DNA of 64,000 nt from Labrys miyagiensis (GCF_030160835.1 NZ_BSPC01000007.1:87722-151721), one strand, 5' to 3'. Counted from the first letter of the stretch, positions 1 to 9,083 are shown. A program made the numbers and translations. Notes: generated from the letters alone by a model not told the origin.

Positions 1-2
1 CC

Positions 3-206
3 GCGCCAGCCGCGGCGCCCGCCATGCCCATGCGGGTCTTCTCGCCGCGTGAGGAAATCTTCATCGTGCGCCAATCCTGTGGCCCCGACTTCCGGGCGTA
101 TTGTGGTGCCGTTCCCCTCGGTGGTGGTCGCGGCATCGCCTGCCTGCGCCGGAACGCTGCGCGCCTGTCGCCCTCCTGCCAGCAGGTCCTGACCTCCGGA
201 CGTTAG
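3..206 (+). CDS. C-terminal part of a cysteine-rich repeat protein (partial)
   Basis: The open frame runs in from the window edge and ends at a stop at 204-206, so only the C-terminus of about 67 residues is seen. It contains a pattern like CGPDFRAYCG, then GGGR, ACL, LSPSC. This spaced-cysteine pattern is found in small secreted cysteine-rich repeat proteins of rhizobia, whose function is not established. The Ala/Pro-rich start of the visible part would fit a linker after a signal peptide. No start codon is visible. The family call rests on the Cys spacing alone. Confidence 0.5.
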   Translation, partial: APAAAPAMPMRVFSPREEIFIVRQSCGPDFRAYCGAVPLGGGRGIACLRRNAARLSPSCQQVLTSGR

Positions 207-345
207 GTTCCGTGTTTTAAGACGTGGTCAAAAAGCCCAATCGCCAAAGCCCCATCCAACGAGAAAGGGGCTGCGGCGCGATACCAGCCACAACCCCTTG
301 AGCAGCGCCGATCCGGCAGAATGCCGGGTGTCCCAAATCCTTCTA

Positions 346-447
346 AAGCGTTTTGCGATTTGACGAAATCGCCAAGAATCGCAAAGACGCGTCGAAACAA
401 AGAGTTAGAGTAAAGCAGCGTTTACGCTTAAACGCGCTTTGCTCTAG
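346..447 (+). repeat. 102-bp interspersed repeat, copy A
   Basis: First of four copies of exactly 102 bp (others at 21571-21672, 29957-30058, 53762-53863). It starts AAGCGTTTTGCGATTTG and ends CGCGCTTTGCTCTAG. The inner half contains an inverted pair around GCGTTTACGCTTAAACGC. This copy's last bases (CTAG) supply the stop codon of the small secreted gene read from the minus strand. Confidence 0.85.
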
Positions 448-683
448 TAGTAGCGGCAGATACGCACGCCGTTGACCCAGCGGTAGACACAGCGCCTCGC
501 GGGAGCCACATATACCGCCCGGGGCGCAACATAGGCATGAGGATAACGCCGGACCACCGCGCCATTAGGGCCCGCACAGCCGGCGCGATAGACGCCACGA
601 GCGCAAACGAAGGCATCCGCCTTGGTGGGTGCAAACGCCCAGGCGGCAGCGATAAGCCCAAACGCCAAAAGTAAATACTTCAT
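444..683 (-). CDS. Small secreted protein of unknown function
   Basis: A 79-residue protein starting at the ATG at 683, chosen because AGGAGGA lies just upstream (mRNA sense). An upstream in-frame Met at 719 has no such site. Residues 1-24 form a typical Sec signal peptide ending near ADA. The mature part is rich in Arg, Tyr, Val and Pro, has Cys residues in VCARGVYRAGC and in RRCVYRW..ICRYY, and resembles small basic exported proteins common in rhizobia. The function is unknown. The stop codon TAG is formed by the last bases of the 102-bp repeat copy A, so the repeat may have trimmed the original C-terminus. Confidence 0.7.
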   Translation of the reverse strand: MKYLLLAFGLIAAAWAFAPTKADAFVCARGVYRAGCAGPNGAVVRRYPHAYVAPRAVYVAPARRCVYRWVNGVRICRYY

Positions 684-1579
684 TCCATCCTCCTCCTTAA
701 AGACGACCGTTGATTCCATTGGAATGTCGCCATTCTTTGCACCGTATTACAACCCATTTATAACACAAAGAGCGATATTGGTGCGATAAGAAATTGAATT
801 TCCATATATTTACTGGATTTAAGTTGGCGTTTCCTCGACGATAGATTATTTATGACGATCGATCTAAGCGAAACTTATACCAGAGTTATGATATTTTTAT
901 TGTAGAATATCATCGACATGGTATTTGTATTACAAATAATAAGCGGCGGACTGCCTGCATTGAAGTCGCTAACGTCCAATCAGATCGCAGATCAAAGGAA
1001 TGTCGCGTCTTCGAATTGTCTTTGGGGCAGAAGCAACCTCGGCGACAGTACGACCGAGCCAATCTTCGTGCCGTTAGCATGGCGCGGGAAACGTTACGCA
1101 ATCTCAGCACCTCCATTCCTGCTTGATCGTGGCGGTGGAAGCCCCTGGATTCGATCCCTGTGGAGCTTTCGGTAGCGCCTTTTCATGCCAAGCTACGACC
1201 AGGCCTAGTAAGACTTTATTCAGCATGATTGCACGAACCCGCCCCACCCCGTTCCTGCAAACTGAAGACGCCGGCAGCCGTTTCTGCGGCCGGATGGCGG
1301 GCAGACGCCGCCCAATCAAGGGCATGACTGCCGCGTCATCTCCCAGGCGGGAAGGCAACGGTGCGGCTTTCTTCACGCATGACACACGCATTCGTGTGCC
1401 GACGGTTACCGAAAGTTCCCGTACAGTTGCTTCATCGACGCCTGTCTGGTTCGGGATGCGGGTGCGGCGATTGGGGGGTCGCAGACAATGACGGGTTGGC
1501 CGGGCAAGCCCTGCCTTCCCGAAATGAGAGTGGAGCACAGACTGCCCTATGGACCCCGTTTGCTGCCGGAGACCATGAC
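684..1579. other. Intergenic stretch without a recognisable gene
   Basis: About 900 bases. Roughly 720-920 is AT-rich (runs such as TTTATTGTAGAATATC), which suits a promoter region for the leftward small gene. 920-1579 has overlapping open frames on both strands, but none has a plausible ribosome site, domain or composition. Nothing else is supported here. Confidence 0.5.
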
Positions 1580-2167
1580 ATGCTGGAAACCAAGATCGGA
1601 CGACGCGACGCGCTGAGAGGGATCGTCCTGGCCGCCTGGGCCGTGGGACTTGCCACACTCTCCTTCATGGAGGGCATTGCACCCCTGCCGGCGCTCTCCC
1701 TCCACGCCGCGAATGTCGTCGAGGCCACGCCGCCCGCGGGACGGAGCGATACGCCTCGCGCCATGGGTCGCGGCGACGGCGGCCTCGTCTATGGCGTGTT
1801 CGCGGCTTCAGCGCCGTCCGCCGGCAGGATCGCCACGCTGGATCTCGCGGCGGCCCAGGCCGCCCCCGGCGTGATTGCCGTCTATCCGCGCCATGCTGAA
1901 AGGGCCACCTCCGCGAACGGAACGCCCGTCGGCCTGCCGGATCCGGCGGCGTGGCAGAAGGGGCAATATGCCCTCGTCCTCGCCAGGACGCCCGAACAGG
2001 CAAGCCACGCCGCCGGGCTCATCGGCGTGACCTATGCGCCACGCCCCGCCGATCCCGGCCTGCACAACGCCGTGGTCCGTGTGCCGACTGCGGGACAGGG
2101 CGACACTGCTCCCGACTGCCTCGCCGCCTGGAAGGGCGCGACCGGCGGCCAGCCCTCCAATTCGTAG
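1580..2167 (+). CDS. Stand-alone aldehyde oxidase/xanthine dehydrogenase hammerhead-domain protein
   Basis: A 195-residue protein from the ATG at 1580 (GGAG 9 bases upstream). The N-terminus has GRRDALRG followed by a hydrophobic stretch, resembling a Tat signal. Residues ~70-180 match the a/b hammerhead domain of molybdenum hydroxylase large subunits (YGVFAASAPSAGRI, then a PGVIAVYP-like segment and a late LIGVTYA strand). In full enzymes this domain is followed by ~600 residues that bind the molybdopterin cofactor; here the chain stops. No small (2Fe-2S) subunit or cytochrome neighbour is present. Either a remnant of an isoquinoline oxidoreductase-type gene or a domain reused alone. Confidence 0.6.
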   Translation: MLETKIGRRDALRGIVLAAWAVGLATLSFMEGIAPLPALSLHAANVVEATPPAGRSDTPRAMGRGDGGLVYGVFAASAPSAGRIATLDLAAAQAAPGVIAVYPRHAERATSANGTPVGLPDPAAWQKGQYALVLARTPEQASHAAGLIGVTYAPRPADPGLHNAVVRVPTAGQGDTAPDCLAAWKGATGGQPSNS

Positions 2168-2184
2168 GGTGCGCCGGCAGCCCT

Positions 2185-3261
2185 TCAGGACTGACTCGCC
2201 GGCAGGCGGTCATAGCCTCTGCTGCGATAGACCAGGGCGGAAACGATCCAGCTTGCGATGAAGATGCCGACGACGGCAAAGCCGAAATTGGCGAGGTTGT
2301 CGTTCATGGCTGCGATCGCCGCCCAGATGCCGCCGTCAAGGCCAAGCTTGTCGGCAATCAGGCCGAGCGCCTCGATACCGCCGATGAAGACGGCGACAAC
2401 CACGGAGGCAGCGGTGATCGTTAGGTTGTACCAGAGCTTGCGCATGGGATTGATGAAGGCCCAGCCATAGGCGCGCGTCATCAGCACGCTGTCGGCCGTG
2501 TCCATCAGCGACATGCCGGCGGTGAACAGGGCCGGAAAGACCAGGATAGTCCAGAACGACAGGCCCTGCGCCGCCTGGGCGGCCGAAATGCCGAGAAGGC
2601 CGATCTCGGTGGCGGTGTCGAAGCCGAGGCCGAACAGGAAGCCGATCGGATACATATGCCAGGAGCGCGAGACCACGCTGAACAAGGGCCTGAAGATGCG
2701 CGCGATCAGGCCGCGGCCGGCCAGCAGCGCATCGAGATCCTCATCGACGATCTTCTCGCCGCGCCGAGCACGCTGGAAGGCGGCCCAGATGCCCTTGAGG
2801 ATGAGGAGATTGGCGAGGCCGATGGCGAGAAGGAAGAGCGTCGACACGGCGGTGCCGATCACCCCGCCGATGTCGTGGAACGCCTCGAGCCGGCCCTGCA
2901 TCGCCGTCGCCGTGGCAGCGATGACGACGGAGGCTGCTACCACGATGGTGGAATGGCCGAGGGAGAAGAAGAAGCCCACCGAAAAGGGCGCCTTGCCGTC
3001 CTGCATCAGCTTGCGCACGACATTGTCGATGGCGGCGATGTGGTCGGCGTCGAAGGCGTGGCGCAGGCCGAACATATAGGCGAGGAACGCCGTGCCGAGC
3101 AGCGCCGGCCGCTCGGCAAAGGCCGTCCAGGCCCAGAGCCAGGCGGCAAGATTGGCGGCCACCAGCAGGACGAAGGTCGTCGCCGCCTTGGTGCGGACGG
3201 CGGAGCGCGCATCGTCGAAGGGATTGGGCAGCACGGACGGCCTCCGGTTGGGCGCATGCAC
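2185..3261 (-). CDS. NiCoT-family nickel/cobalt permease (HoxN/NixA type)
   Basis: A 358-residue inner-membrane protein that should import Ni2+ or Co2+ by secondary transport. The family signature RHAFDADHI in helix II is present (residues ~67-75), followed by FSLGHSTIV, GLGFDTATEI and GMSLMDTADS, all NiCoT hallmarks. About eight membrane segments can be drawn. The start is a GTG at 3261 with a GGAAAAG stretch just upstream; no nearby in-frame ATG fits better. It converges on the hammerhead gene with a 17-base gap. Metal preference cannot be told from sequence. Cobalt would suit the corrinoid genes at 34-37 kb. No B12 riboswitch was found in its leader. Confidence 0.9.
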   Translation of the reverse strand: MHAPNRRPSVLPNPFDDARSAVRTKAATTFVLLVAANLAAWLWAWTAFAERPALLGTAFLAYMFGLRHAFDADHIAAIDNVVRKLMQDGKAPFSVGFFFSLGHSTIVVAASVVIAATATAMQGRLEAFHDIGGVIGTAVSTLFLLAIGLANLLILKGIWAAFQRARRGEKIVDEDLDALLAGRGLIARIFRPLFSVVSRSWHMYPIGFLFGLGFDTATEIGLLGISAAQAAQGLSFWTILVFPALFTAGMSLMDTADSVLMTRAYGWAFINPMRKLWYNLTITAASVVVAVFIGGIEALGLIADKLGLDGGIWAAIAAMNDNLANFGFAVVGIFIASWIVSALVYRSRGYDRLPASQS

Positions 3262-3397
3262 TTTTCCATGGAAGTGATCACGCCACCACCGGCAAATGAC
3301 GTAGGCGCCAGGACAGGTGGCCGCACTCGGGTTAACACTTGCGGAGCCTTATGCGACAAGTCGCCGGGCTTGACATCGGCGCCTTCCTGACCCTGGC

Positions 3398-3790
3398 ATG
3401 ACAGGCATGAGCTGGATGGACCGCACCGTTCTCCGACGCGCCGTCGCCGCCCTGGTGATGCTGACGCTTTGCCTGGCGGGCATGGCGCGCGGCCTGGCGA
3501 ACACCACTGACGGTGCTGTGCCTGCGATCGTCATCGGCGGCGTGGCCATCTCGATCTGCCATACCGATGACGGCTCGGGCCGCCAGCCCGGCAAGCCTGT
3601 TCATGATTGCTGCGACCTCTGCACCCTGCATGCACCGGTGATCCTGCCGCCCGTCCAGGCGCTGGCGCGTCGGCTTCCCGCCATCCACATCCTGGCGCCC
3701 GCCCCGGCCATGGCTCCGGCGCCCGCCCTGCCCCGGCAACACACGCCGCGCCTCGCGCAGGGCCCGCCGGCCATCGGCACCCTTGCCTGA
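3398..3790 (+). CDS. DUF2946 family protein, copper-associated
   Basis: A 130-residue protein with an N-terminal hydrophobic segment (residues ~12-32, a signal peptide or anchor) and the DUF2946 cluster HDCCDLCTLH near residue 70, which supplies Cys and His metal ligands. The C-terminal third is a flexible Ala/Pro stretch. DUF2946 genes often lie next to copC/copD or TonB copper genes, and here copC follows 87 bases downstream on the same strand. A periplasmic copper-handling role is inferred from context; no enzymatic motif is visible. Confidence 0.75.
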   Translation: MTGMSWMDRTVLRRAVAALVMLTLCLAGMARGLANTTDGAVPAIVIGGVAISICHTDDGSGRQPGKPVHDCCDLCTLHAPVILPPVQALARRLPAIHILAPAPAMAPAPALPRQHTPRLAQGPPAIGTLA

Positions 3791-3877
3791 ACGCCAGACC
3801 TTCCGGATTATTTCACGAGCCTCGCCAGAGCGTTGCACCATGCGCGCGCCTCGGCGCAGGCATGACAGGACATTTCC

Positions 3878-4249
3878 ATGACCAGGACCCTCCTCTCCAG
3901 GACCGCCATCGCCGTCCTCCTCGCACTCGGGCTCGCCGGACCGGCCTTCGCTCATGCCCATCTCAAATCGGCAGTGCCCGCCGTCGACGGCACGGTGGCA
4001 GCAGCCCCGAGCGAGCTCGATCTCACCTTCAGCGAGGCCATCAACCTGAAGCTCTCCGGCGTCAAGGTCACCGGGCCCGACGGCGGCGCCGTCGCCACCA
4101 CCGGCGCCATGCTCATGAACGCCGACACCACGCTGATGGTCGCGCTGCCCGCAGGCCTCAAACCCGGCAGCTACAAGGTGGACTGGCACGCCCTCGCCAG
4201 GGACGGGCATGCCACCCATGGCAGCTACGGCTTCACCGTGAAGCCCTGA
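3878..4249 (+). CDS. copC: Copper resistance protein CopC
   Basis: A 123-residue periplasmic copper-binding protein. The signal peptide (residues ~1-25) ends at AFA, so the mature protein begins HAHLK, placing a His at the N-terminus as in CopC, where the amino-terminal His helps bind Cu(II). The remaining site residues are in the DGHATHGSYGF segment near the C-terminus. The b-sandwich strands (PAVDGTVAAAPSELDLTFSE) match the family. No copD follows; the next gene is on the opposite strand. Likely co-transcribed with the DUF2946 gene. Confidence 0.92.
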   Translation: MTRTLLSRTAIAVLLALGLAGPAFAHAHLKSAVPAVDGTVAAAPSELDLTFSEAINLKLSGVKVTGPDGGAVATTGAMLMNADTTLMVALPAGLKPGSYKVDWHALARDGHATHGSYGFTVKP

Positions 4250-4292
4250 GAGATCATTCCGCCTTCGGGCCGCGGCCTCCCGCAGCGACGGA

Positions 4293-5153
4293 TCAGATCT
4301 CCAGAAGGAGCGGCCGGTGGTCCGAGACCTCCGGCTGCGCCACAACATCGAAGCCGAGGACATCGACATTGCCGCTGACGAGCATGTAGTCGGCAAAGCG
4401 GCCGGGCTTTGCGTAATGCGAGGTGCGCGTATCGGCAAAGCCGCGCCCGGTGACGAGATCCGACAGCCCGATCCCGGCCAGGATGCCGAAGGTCGCGCTC
4501 CCGGGCTCGACGTTGAAGTCTCCGCAGGCGACCACCCGATCGCCGGGTTCGGCGAACCGGCTGCAGAGCCCGGCGAACTGGTGGGCCTGCGCCAGCCGTT
4601 CCGGCGTATCCTGCTTGCCGGAAAGATCACGCAGGCCATGCATATGCGCCACGATGACCGTCCGCCCCTTTTCGAAATCATGAACCCGCACGGCATGCGC
4701 ATTGCGCGAGCGGGGATGCTCGCCATAGCCGTCCGGCGAGAAGTCCTTGTGAACGAAGAGCTGGGCCTGACCGATGATCGGGAGCGAGCGGCGCACGAAA
4801 GTCGCCAGCCCCCATTGCGAGGGAACGGCCTCGGCGCCATCCCACAACACGCCCTGCGCCGCCGGGCAGAAGATCGCGGCATGGTCCGGCAGGGCCGCGC
4901 AGACATCGCGAAAGAAGTTGGCGCGCTGCGGGAGCTGGTGGTCGCCATCGCGATAGTCGAGCCAGTCCTTGCCCGTGGCAGGGCTGTGCACCACCTCCTG
5001 CAGGCAGAGGATGTCGGGGGAGGCCGAGGCGAGATAGGGAACGAGGCGGTCGTGAAGCTTCCCGCCCCAGCCGTTGAGGCACATGATACGCAAGCTGGAA
5101 CCCTCCCCTGCCGAGCCGAATCGCAACCACGCCGGAGGTCCTGAGTAGCGCAT
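4293..5153 (-). CDS. Endonuclease/exonuclease/phosphatase (EEP) family protein
   Basis: A 286-residue metal-dependent phosphodiesterase or phosphatase of the EEP fold. Visible motifs in order: MCLNGWGG (N-terminal Asn), CLQEV (metal-binding Glu), HMHGLRDLSG, CGDFNVEPGS (GDFN) and SDHRPLL (catalytic SDH). No clear signal peptide is present; the first ~20 residues before LRIMCLNGW may be extra, so an internal start is possible. The substrate is not evident; sphingomyelinase-like, DNase-like and inositol-phosphatase members share these motifs. It converges on copC. Confidence 0.85.
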   Translation of the reverse strand: MRYSGPPAWLRFGSAGEGSSLRIMCLNGWGGKLHDRLVPYLASASPDILCLQEVVHSPATGKDWLDYRDGDHQLPQRANFFRDVCAALPDHAAIFCPAAQGVLWDGAEAVPSQWGLATFVRRSLPIIGQAQLFVHKDFSPDGYGEHPRSRNAHAVRVHDFEKGRTVIVAHMHGLRDLSGKQDTPERLAQAHQFAGLCSRFAEPGDRVVACGDFNVEPGSATFGILAGIGLSDLVTGRGFADTRTSHYAKPGRFADYMLVSGNVDVLGFDVVAQPEVSDHRPLLLEI

Positions 5154-5289
5154 CGACGAGAACTGTGCCGCGGATTGAGCCTCCTACTTGACCTCTTCCT
5201 CGCTGCCGCCGGCGTTGTCGCAGGCCGGCAAGCGCCCACCTTTCAGGCGCGTGCCGTATCGACGTCGAAGAATTCGAAGAGGGTCCCGC

Positions 5290-7023
5290 TTACCGCCACA
5301 AATTGCTTTTCGCCAGGTCGATCACCTCGTCTGCCCGCCCGTTCATCACCGCCTTGACCATGTAGAGGGAGAAGCCTTTCGCCATCTCGGCGGTGATCGA
5401 GGGCGGCATGGCCAGCTCCGTGCGGTTGACCACCGCGTCCACCACGACCGGCCCGTCATGGGCAAGGGCGGCTGCGATGGCGCTCTCCACCTCGCCCGGA
5501 TCCTCGATGCGAATGCCGCGGATGCCGATCGCCTCGGCCATGGCCGCGAAATTGGGATTCTCCAGCTCCGTGCCGAAACTGAGGAAGCCGGTGGATTTCT
5601 GTTCGAGCTCGATGAAGCCGAGGGCGCCATTGTTGAACACCACCACCTTCACCGGCAGCTTCAGCTGCTTGAGGCTGATGAGATCGCCCATCAGCATGGT
5701 GAAGCCGCCATCGCCCGAGAGCGAGACCACCTGGCGGCCCGGCGCGGCGGCCTGGGCGCCGATGGCCTGCGCCATCGCATTGGCCATCGAGCCGTGCCAG
5801 AACGAGCCGAGCAGGCGCCGCCGGCCATTCATCGCCAGATAGCGCGCGGCCCACACGGTGGGCAGGCCGACGTCGCAGGTGAATACGGCATCGCCGGCAG
5901 CAAGATCCCCGATCGCCTTCGCCACCTGCTGGGGATGAATAAGGCCGCGGCCGGGCTTGCCTTCGGCGAGGCGGTCGAGATCCTTGCGGGCCTGGGCATA
6001 GTGCTCCTGGGCCTTGCTGAGGAAGGCTCCGCTCCGGCCCTCCTTCAGCAGCGGCAACAGAGCTGCGATCGTCTGCTTGACGTCGCCCACCACCGGCAGG
6101 TCCACCGGCGCGCGACGGCCGATCTGCCCGGCGCTGATGTCGATCTGCGCGATGCGCGTCTTGGAGCCTTTGGGGTAGAATTGCCGGTAGGGGAAATCCG
6201 TGCCGAGCATCAGCAGCACGTCGCAATCCAGCATGGCGTAATAGCCGGAGGAGAAGCCGATCAGCCCGGTCATGCCGACATCGTAGGGGTTGTTGCCCTC
6301 GACATGCTCCTTGCCGCGCATGGAATGCACCATCGGCGCCTTGAGCCTGTCGCCGAGGGCAAGGAGCTCGGCATGGGCGCCGGCACAGCCCGCCCCGCAC
6401 ATCAGCGTGACGCGTTCGGCCCCGTTCAGCAAAGCGGCGAGCTTTTCGAGCGTGTCGGGCGCCGGCGTCACCACGGGCACGGGAGGCAGCAGCGCCTCGG
6501 CCTTCGGCACGGGGGCGGATTCGGCCGGCTGCAGGGCGACGTCGCCGGAGATCACGATCACCGAGACGCCGCGCTTGCCCACCGCCTCGCGTATGGCGAT
6601 CTCCAGCACGCGCGGCATCTGGCGCGGGCTGGAGACGAGCTCGCAATAATGGCTGCATTCCTGGAAAAGGTTCTCGGGATGCGTCTCCTGGAAATAGCCC
6701 GAGCCGATCTCGGCCGAGGGGATATGCGCCGCGATCGCCAGCACCGGCACCCGCGAGCGCTGGCAGTCGAACAGGCCGTTGATGAGGTGCAGATTGCCCG
6801 GCCCGCAGCTGCCGGCGCACACGGCGATGGTGCCGGTGAGTTGCGCCTCCGCACCGGCGGCAAAGGCGGCGACCTCCTCATGCCGGACATGCAGCCACTC
6901 GATCTTGCCCTGCCGGCGGATGGCATCCGTGAGGCCGTTGAGGCTGTCGCCCACAATGCCGTAGATGCGCTTCACGCCGGCGGCAGCCAGGGTCTCGGCG
7001 AATTGTTCGGCAACATTCGTCAT
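5290..7023 (-). CDS. poxB: Pyruvate oxidase (ubiquinone-linked pyruvate dehydrogenase)
   Basis: A 577-residue TPP- and FAD-dependent enzyme that decarboxylates pyruvate to acetate and CO2 and passes electrons to ubiquinone at the membrane. Length (E. coli PoxB is 572) and sequence are very close: [16 protein letters not shown], the catalytic Glu in [46 protein letters not shown], and the TPP-binding motif from [11 protein letters not shown] to the later NNG. The ATG at 7023 is preceded by AAGGAG. It is monocistronic. Such genes usually serve under slow growth or low oxygen; nothing regulatory was recognised upstream except the palindrome at 7197-7292. Confidence 0.95.
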   Translation of the reverse strand: MTNVAEQFAETLAAAGVKRIYGIVGDSLNGLTDAIRRQGKIEWLHVRHEEVAAFAAGAEAQLTGTIAVCAGSCGPGNLHLINGLFDCQRSRVPVLAIAAHIPSAEIGSGYFQETHPENLFQECSHYCELVSSPRQMPRVLEIAIREAVGKRGVSVIVISGDVALQPAESAPVPKAEALLPPVPVVTPAPDTLEKLAALLNGAERVTLMCGAGCAGAHAELLALGDRLKAPMVHSMRGKEHVEGNNPYDVGMTGLIGFSSGYYAMLDCDVLLMLGTDFPYRQFYPKGSKTRIAQIDISAGQIGRRAPVDLPVVGDVKQTIAALLPLLKEGRSGAFLSKAQEHYAQARKDLDRLAEGKPGRGLIHPQQVAKAIGDLAAGDAVFTCDVGLPTVWAARYLAMNGRRRLLGSFWHGSMANAMAQAIGAQAAAPGRQVVSLSGDGGFTMLMGDLISLKQLKLPVKVVVFNNGALGFIELEQKSTGFLSFGTELENPNFAAMAEAIGIRGIRIEDPGEVESAIAAALAHDGPVVVDAVVNRTELAMPPSITAEMAKGFSLYMVKAVMNGRADEVIDLAKSNLWR

Positions 7024-7196
7024 GGGATCAGCTCCTTCGCTTCGGGGACGCGAGGGAGGTTAGGACGGCAGGGGGCGAAGAGCCATGCCGTGACGGTGGG
7101 GAAGAGTGCTGAAAATGTGGTCGCCTGGGATCGTGGGGATTTCTGGCTGCCCTTGGACGCCCCGACGGCCTGAGAAGATTTTCCGCGGGAAGCGGT

Positions 7197-7292
7197 GTGG
7201 CTGGGACCGCGGACGTCCTCGTCCGCCTCTTCCCTTGTCCTAAAGCGTGTCGTTTCCGAGAGGCGGACGAGGACGTCCGCGGTCCCAGCCAC
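7197..7292. repeat. Nested-palindrome intergenic repeat, copy 1
   Basis: The left arm 7197-7229 and right arm 7260-7292 are perfect 33-bp inverted repeats around a ~30-base core (AAAGCGTGTCGTTTCC). Each arm itself contains a palindrome (GCGGAC..GTCCGC), so the unit can form a branched structure. Related copies lie at 32978, 36225, 37340, 38416, 43824 and 63831. Confidence 0.9.
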
Positions 7293-7470
7293 TGCGCCCT
7301 CACAAGCACCGCCACGCGCTCGGCGTCGACCTGCCCAACATACTGTTAAGGCTCATAAATCCGACCTCTCTCCCCCGCACTCCCCAGCCCACTCCTCCGC
7401 CCCATTCCCCTTTGTTGACGCCCCCTCCCGGCCCTGGCATAAACGTCACATATCCACCGTGGATTGTTGT

Positions 7471-7498
7471 GCCCGGAGCTTGCCGCTTCGGGCTTTTT
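7471..7498 (+). terminator. Rho-independent terminator-like hairpin upstream of the prophage
   Basis: The stem GCCCGGAG/CTTCGGGC (one G-U pair) is followed by TTTTT. A second GC stem (ACCCGCC/GGCGGGT, ~7555-7580) lies just downstream, followed by a CTTTTT run. No rightward gene is recognised before them. The remaining bases 7293-7698 hold no supported gene and may be leftover prophage DNA. Confidence 0.5.
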
Positions 7499-7698
7499 GA
7501 TTCCGGGGCCGGCGCTTTGCCAGCCCTCTACATCGGCCCATCGCACTCCTGTCACCCGCCCGGCCCTGCCGCGGCGGGTCTTGCTTTTTGGGCTCCGGCT
7601 CACACCGGCACGGTCTGGATCAGCGGCTCTTCGCCTTTCCGGCAAGGGCGTCTCCTGCGCGTCCCGCGCTTTTCCCTCCCCAGTTCCAGGACGTTTCC

Positions 7699-8067
7699 AT
7701 GGCTCTCGGTTTCGACTACAGGCCTGCCGCCGTGCAGTTGCCCATCGTGAAATATCATGCCCGCGAGGCGCAGTTCCTGCGCATCGACCGCTCGGCGCGC
7801 AGCGTCAGCGCCACCGACATCACCGACAATTTCGCCGCCGTGTTCGACATGGAGGCGATCGAGGTCGGCTGGATGGCCTTCGCCCACGGCACGCCGCCGG
7901 ACATGCGCCTCTTCCCGCTCGGACAGGACTGGCCGGAAGCGCCGGGCCCGCAGTTCAAGCGCGGCGTGCGCCTCGTGCTGCAGCTCTCCGAACGCCATGG
8001 CGGGGATCCTGCATGCGGGAGCGCTGCGCGACTGGGGCAGTTGGCTGCCCTGGGCCTGGCCGCATGA
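7699..8067 (+). pseudogene. Truncated phage early-region protein, cut by a deletion
   Basis: The ATG at 7699 starts a protein (GFDYRPAAVQLPIVKYHARE, then DITDNFAAVFDMEAIEVGW) that resembles proteins from the replication region of podophages, possibly ssDNA-binding. Similarity ends around LQLSERHGG (~7995). After that the frame runs another ~25 residues to a chance stop at 8067, while the terminase sequence continues in a different frame. The function is inferred only from gene-family memory. The junction is best explained by one deletion that joined the early region to the terminase 3' end. Confidence 0.6.
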
Positions 8068-8425
8068 CGGGCTGCAGCACGACAAGGGCTCGGGCGAGCA
8101 GCTCGCCGAACAATATCGCCGCCAGGGCCTGCGGATGCTGGAGGAGCGCGCCCAGTTCGAGGACGGCACGAACGGCGTCGAAGCCGGGCTGATGCTGATG
8201 CTGGACCGCATGCAGACGGGCCGGCTGAAGGTGTTCCGCACGCTCGTCGAATGGGTCGAGGAGTTCCGCCTCTATCACCGCAAGGACGGCAAGGTGGTGA
8301 AGGAACGCGACGATCTGATGAGCGCCACCCGCTACGGCCTGATGATGCTGCGCCATGCGGCGATCGCGCCGGACGCCATGGCGAAGTTCGCACCGGAAGT
8401 GCCGTACGACCCGTTCGAATATTGA
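7990..8425 (+). pseudogene. C-terminal remnant of phage terminase large subunit
   Basis: From ~7990 the frame ending at 8425 encodes about 145 residues typical of the nuclease-domain end of TerL: WPHDGLQHDKGSGEQLAEQY, then FEDGTNGVEAGLMLMLDRMQTGR, EEFRLYHRKDGK and ERDDLMSATRYGLMMLRHA. The ATPase domain (Walker A and B, about 300 residues) and the first part of the nuclease domain are missing. No ribosome site or start lies at the junction. Packaging cannot work with this fragment alone. Confidence 0.85.
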
Positions 8426-8430
8426 ACGCA

Positions 8431-8459
8431 GATTCCCCTCTCGTGAGTTGAGAGAGGGG
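8431..8459. repeat. REP-like hairpin between terminase remnant and phage gene
   Basis: CCCCTCTC and GAGAGAGGGG form a stem around GTGAGTT, followed by CCAGGGGTTAT. It occupies the place where a portal gene would be expected in a podoviral head module and may mark another deletion point. Confidence 0.6.
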
Positions 8460-8519
8460 GCCAGGGGTTATCCGTGCCTCATTCTCGATTGTAATGCCTC
8501 AACCCAAAGGAGAAATGCC

Positions 8520-8747
8520 ATGACCTATCTCGACCGTGAACTCACCCGTATCCGCAATGCCATGCCCGAGGCTTCGCCCCAGCGCCGCCGCGAGCTCTAT
8601 GTCGCGCTGCAGGCGCTCTCCTGGGCGAGCGATCCCACTTATTTCCGCTCGCCCTACGATGTCATCCTCAACCCCTGCCCGGGTCCGGGCTGCGGTCCTT
8701 CCCGGCCCGATCCGCGGGTATGCGAGTGCCATGCCGGCGGCCTGTGA
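8520..8747 (+). CDS. Small phage protein of unknown function
   Basis: A 75-residue protein from the ATG at 8520 with AAAGGAGA upstream. It begins MTYLDRELTRIRNAMPEASP and contains several Cys/Pro residues near the end (NPCPGPGCGP, CECH). It sits between the terminase remnant and the Bbp19-like gene on the same strand and is only 9 bases from the next start. Not recognised; a structural or assembly helper is possible. Confidence 0.65.
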   Translation: MTYLDRELTRIRNAMPEASPQRRRELYVALQALSWASDPTYFRSPYDVILNPCPGPGCGPSRPDPRVCECHAGGL

Positions 8748-8756
8748 TAGGCCCTC

Positions 8757-9083
8757 ATGCGCTGGCTCTCCCTCTCCCGCCATTTCGGCAGCCAGGCGCG
8801 CAGCAAGGAGGCGGAGCTTCGCCTTGCGCTCGCCTATGACAATCTCTTCGCCAGCAGACACGCCGATGCGCAGCTCGTGCTGGCTGATCTCGCCGATTTC
8901 ACCGGCTTCTACCGCGTGAACGGCCCTGGAATTCCACCCGATGACCGTGCGTTTTCGGATGGCATGCGCGCCGCTTTCGGGCGGCTTTTTCGTTTCCTCA
9001 ACCTGACTGACGAGGAGAAGGCCGCGCTGGTGGAAGCCGCGCGCGCCGAGACCCTCGTCAGCGCCAATGAAGGCATCATCTGA
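8757..9083 (+). CDS. Bbp19-like phage protein
   Basis: A 108-residue protein whose core (AYDNLFASRHADAQLVLADL, then an FSDGMRAAFGRLFRFLNL helix) resembles the short Bbp19-type domain of Bordetella phage BPP-1 relatives, which is encoded immediately before the scaffold and capsid genes. Its stop overlaps the ATG of the scaffold gene (ATGA, 9080-9083), which indicates translational coupling. Its exact role in the virion is not known. Assignment is by pattern and position. Confidence 0.65.
   Translation: MRWLSLSRHFGSQARSKEAELRLALAYDNLFASRHADAQLVLADLADFTGFYRVNGPGIPPDDRAFSDGMRAAFGRLFRFLNLTDEEKAALVEAARAETLVSANEGII

Noticed and set aside
3262-3397. Cobalamin or nickel riboswitch upstream of the Ni/Co permease
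   Set aside because: The B12-box words (GCCACTG and the conserved core) are not present in the leader, and the gap of about 140 bases is too short for the full fold.
3332-5239. 635-codon minus-strand frame spanning copC and the EEP gene
   Set aside because: Composition is a frame shadow and it crosses the opposite-strand CopC gene and the out-of-frame EEP gene, both well supported.
5188-7173. Long open frame on the plus strand opposite poxB
   Set aside because: It is the antisense shadow of a clear PoxB gene; its product is His/Arg/Gly-rich without any domain, as expected for GC-rich reverse frames.
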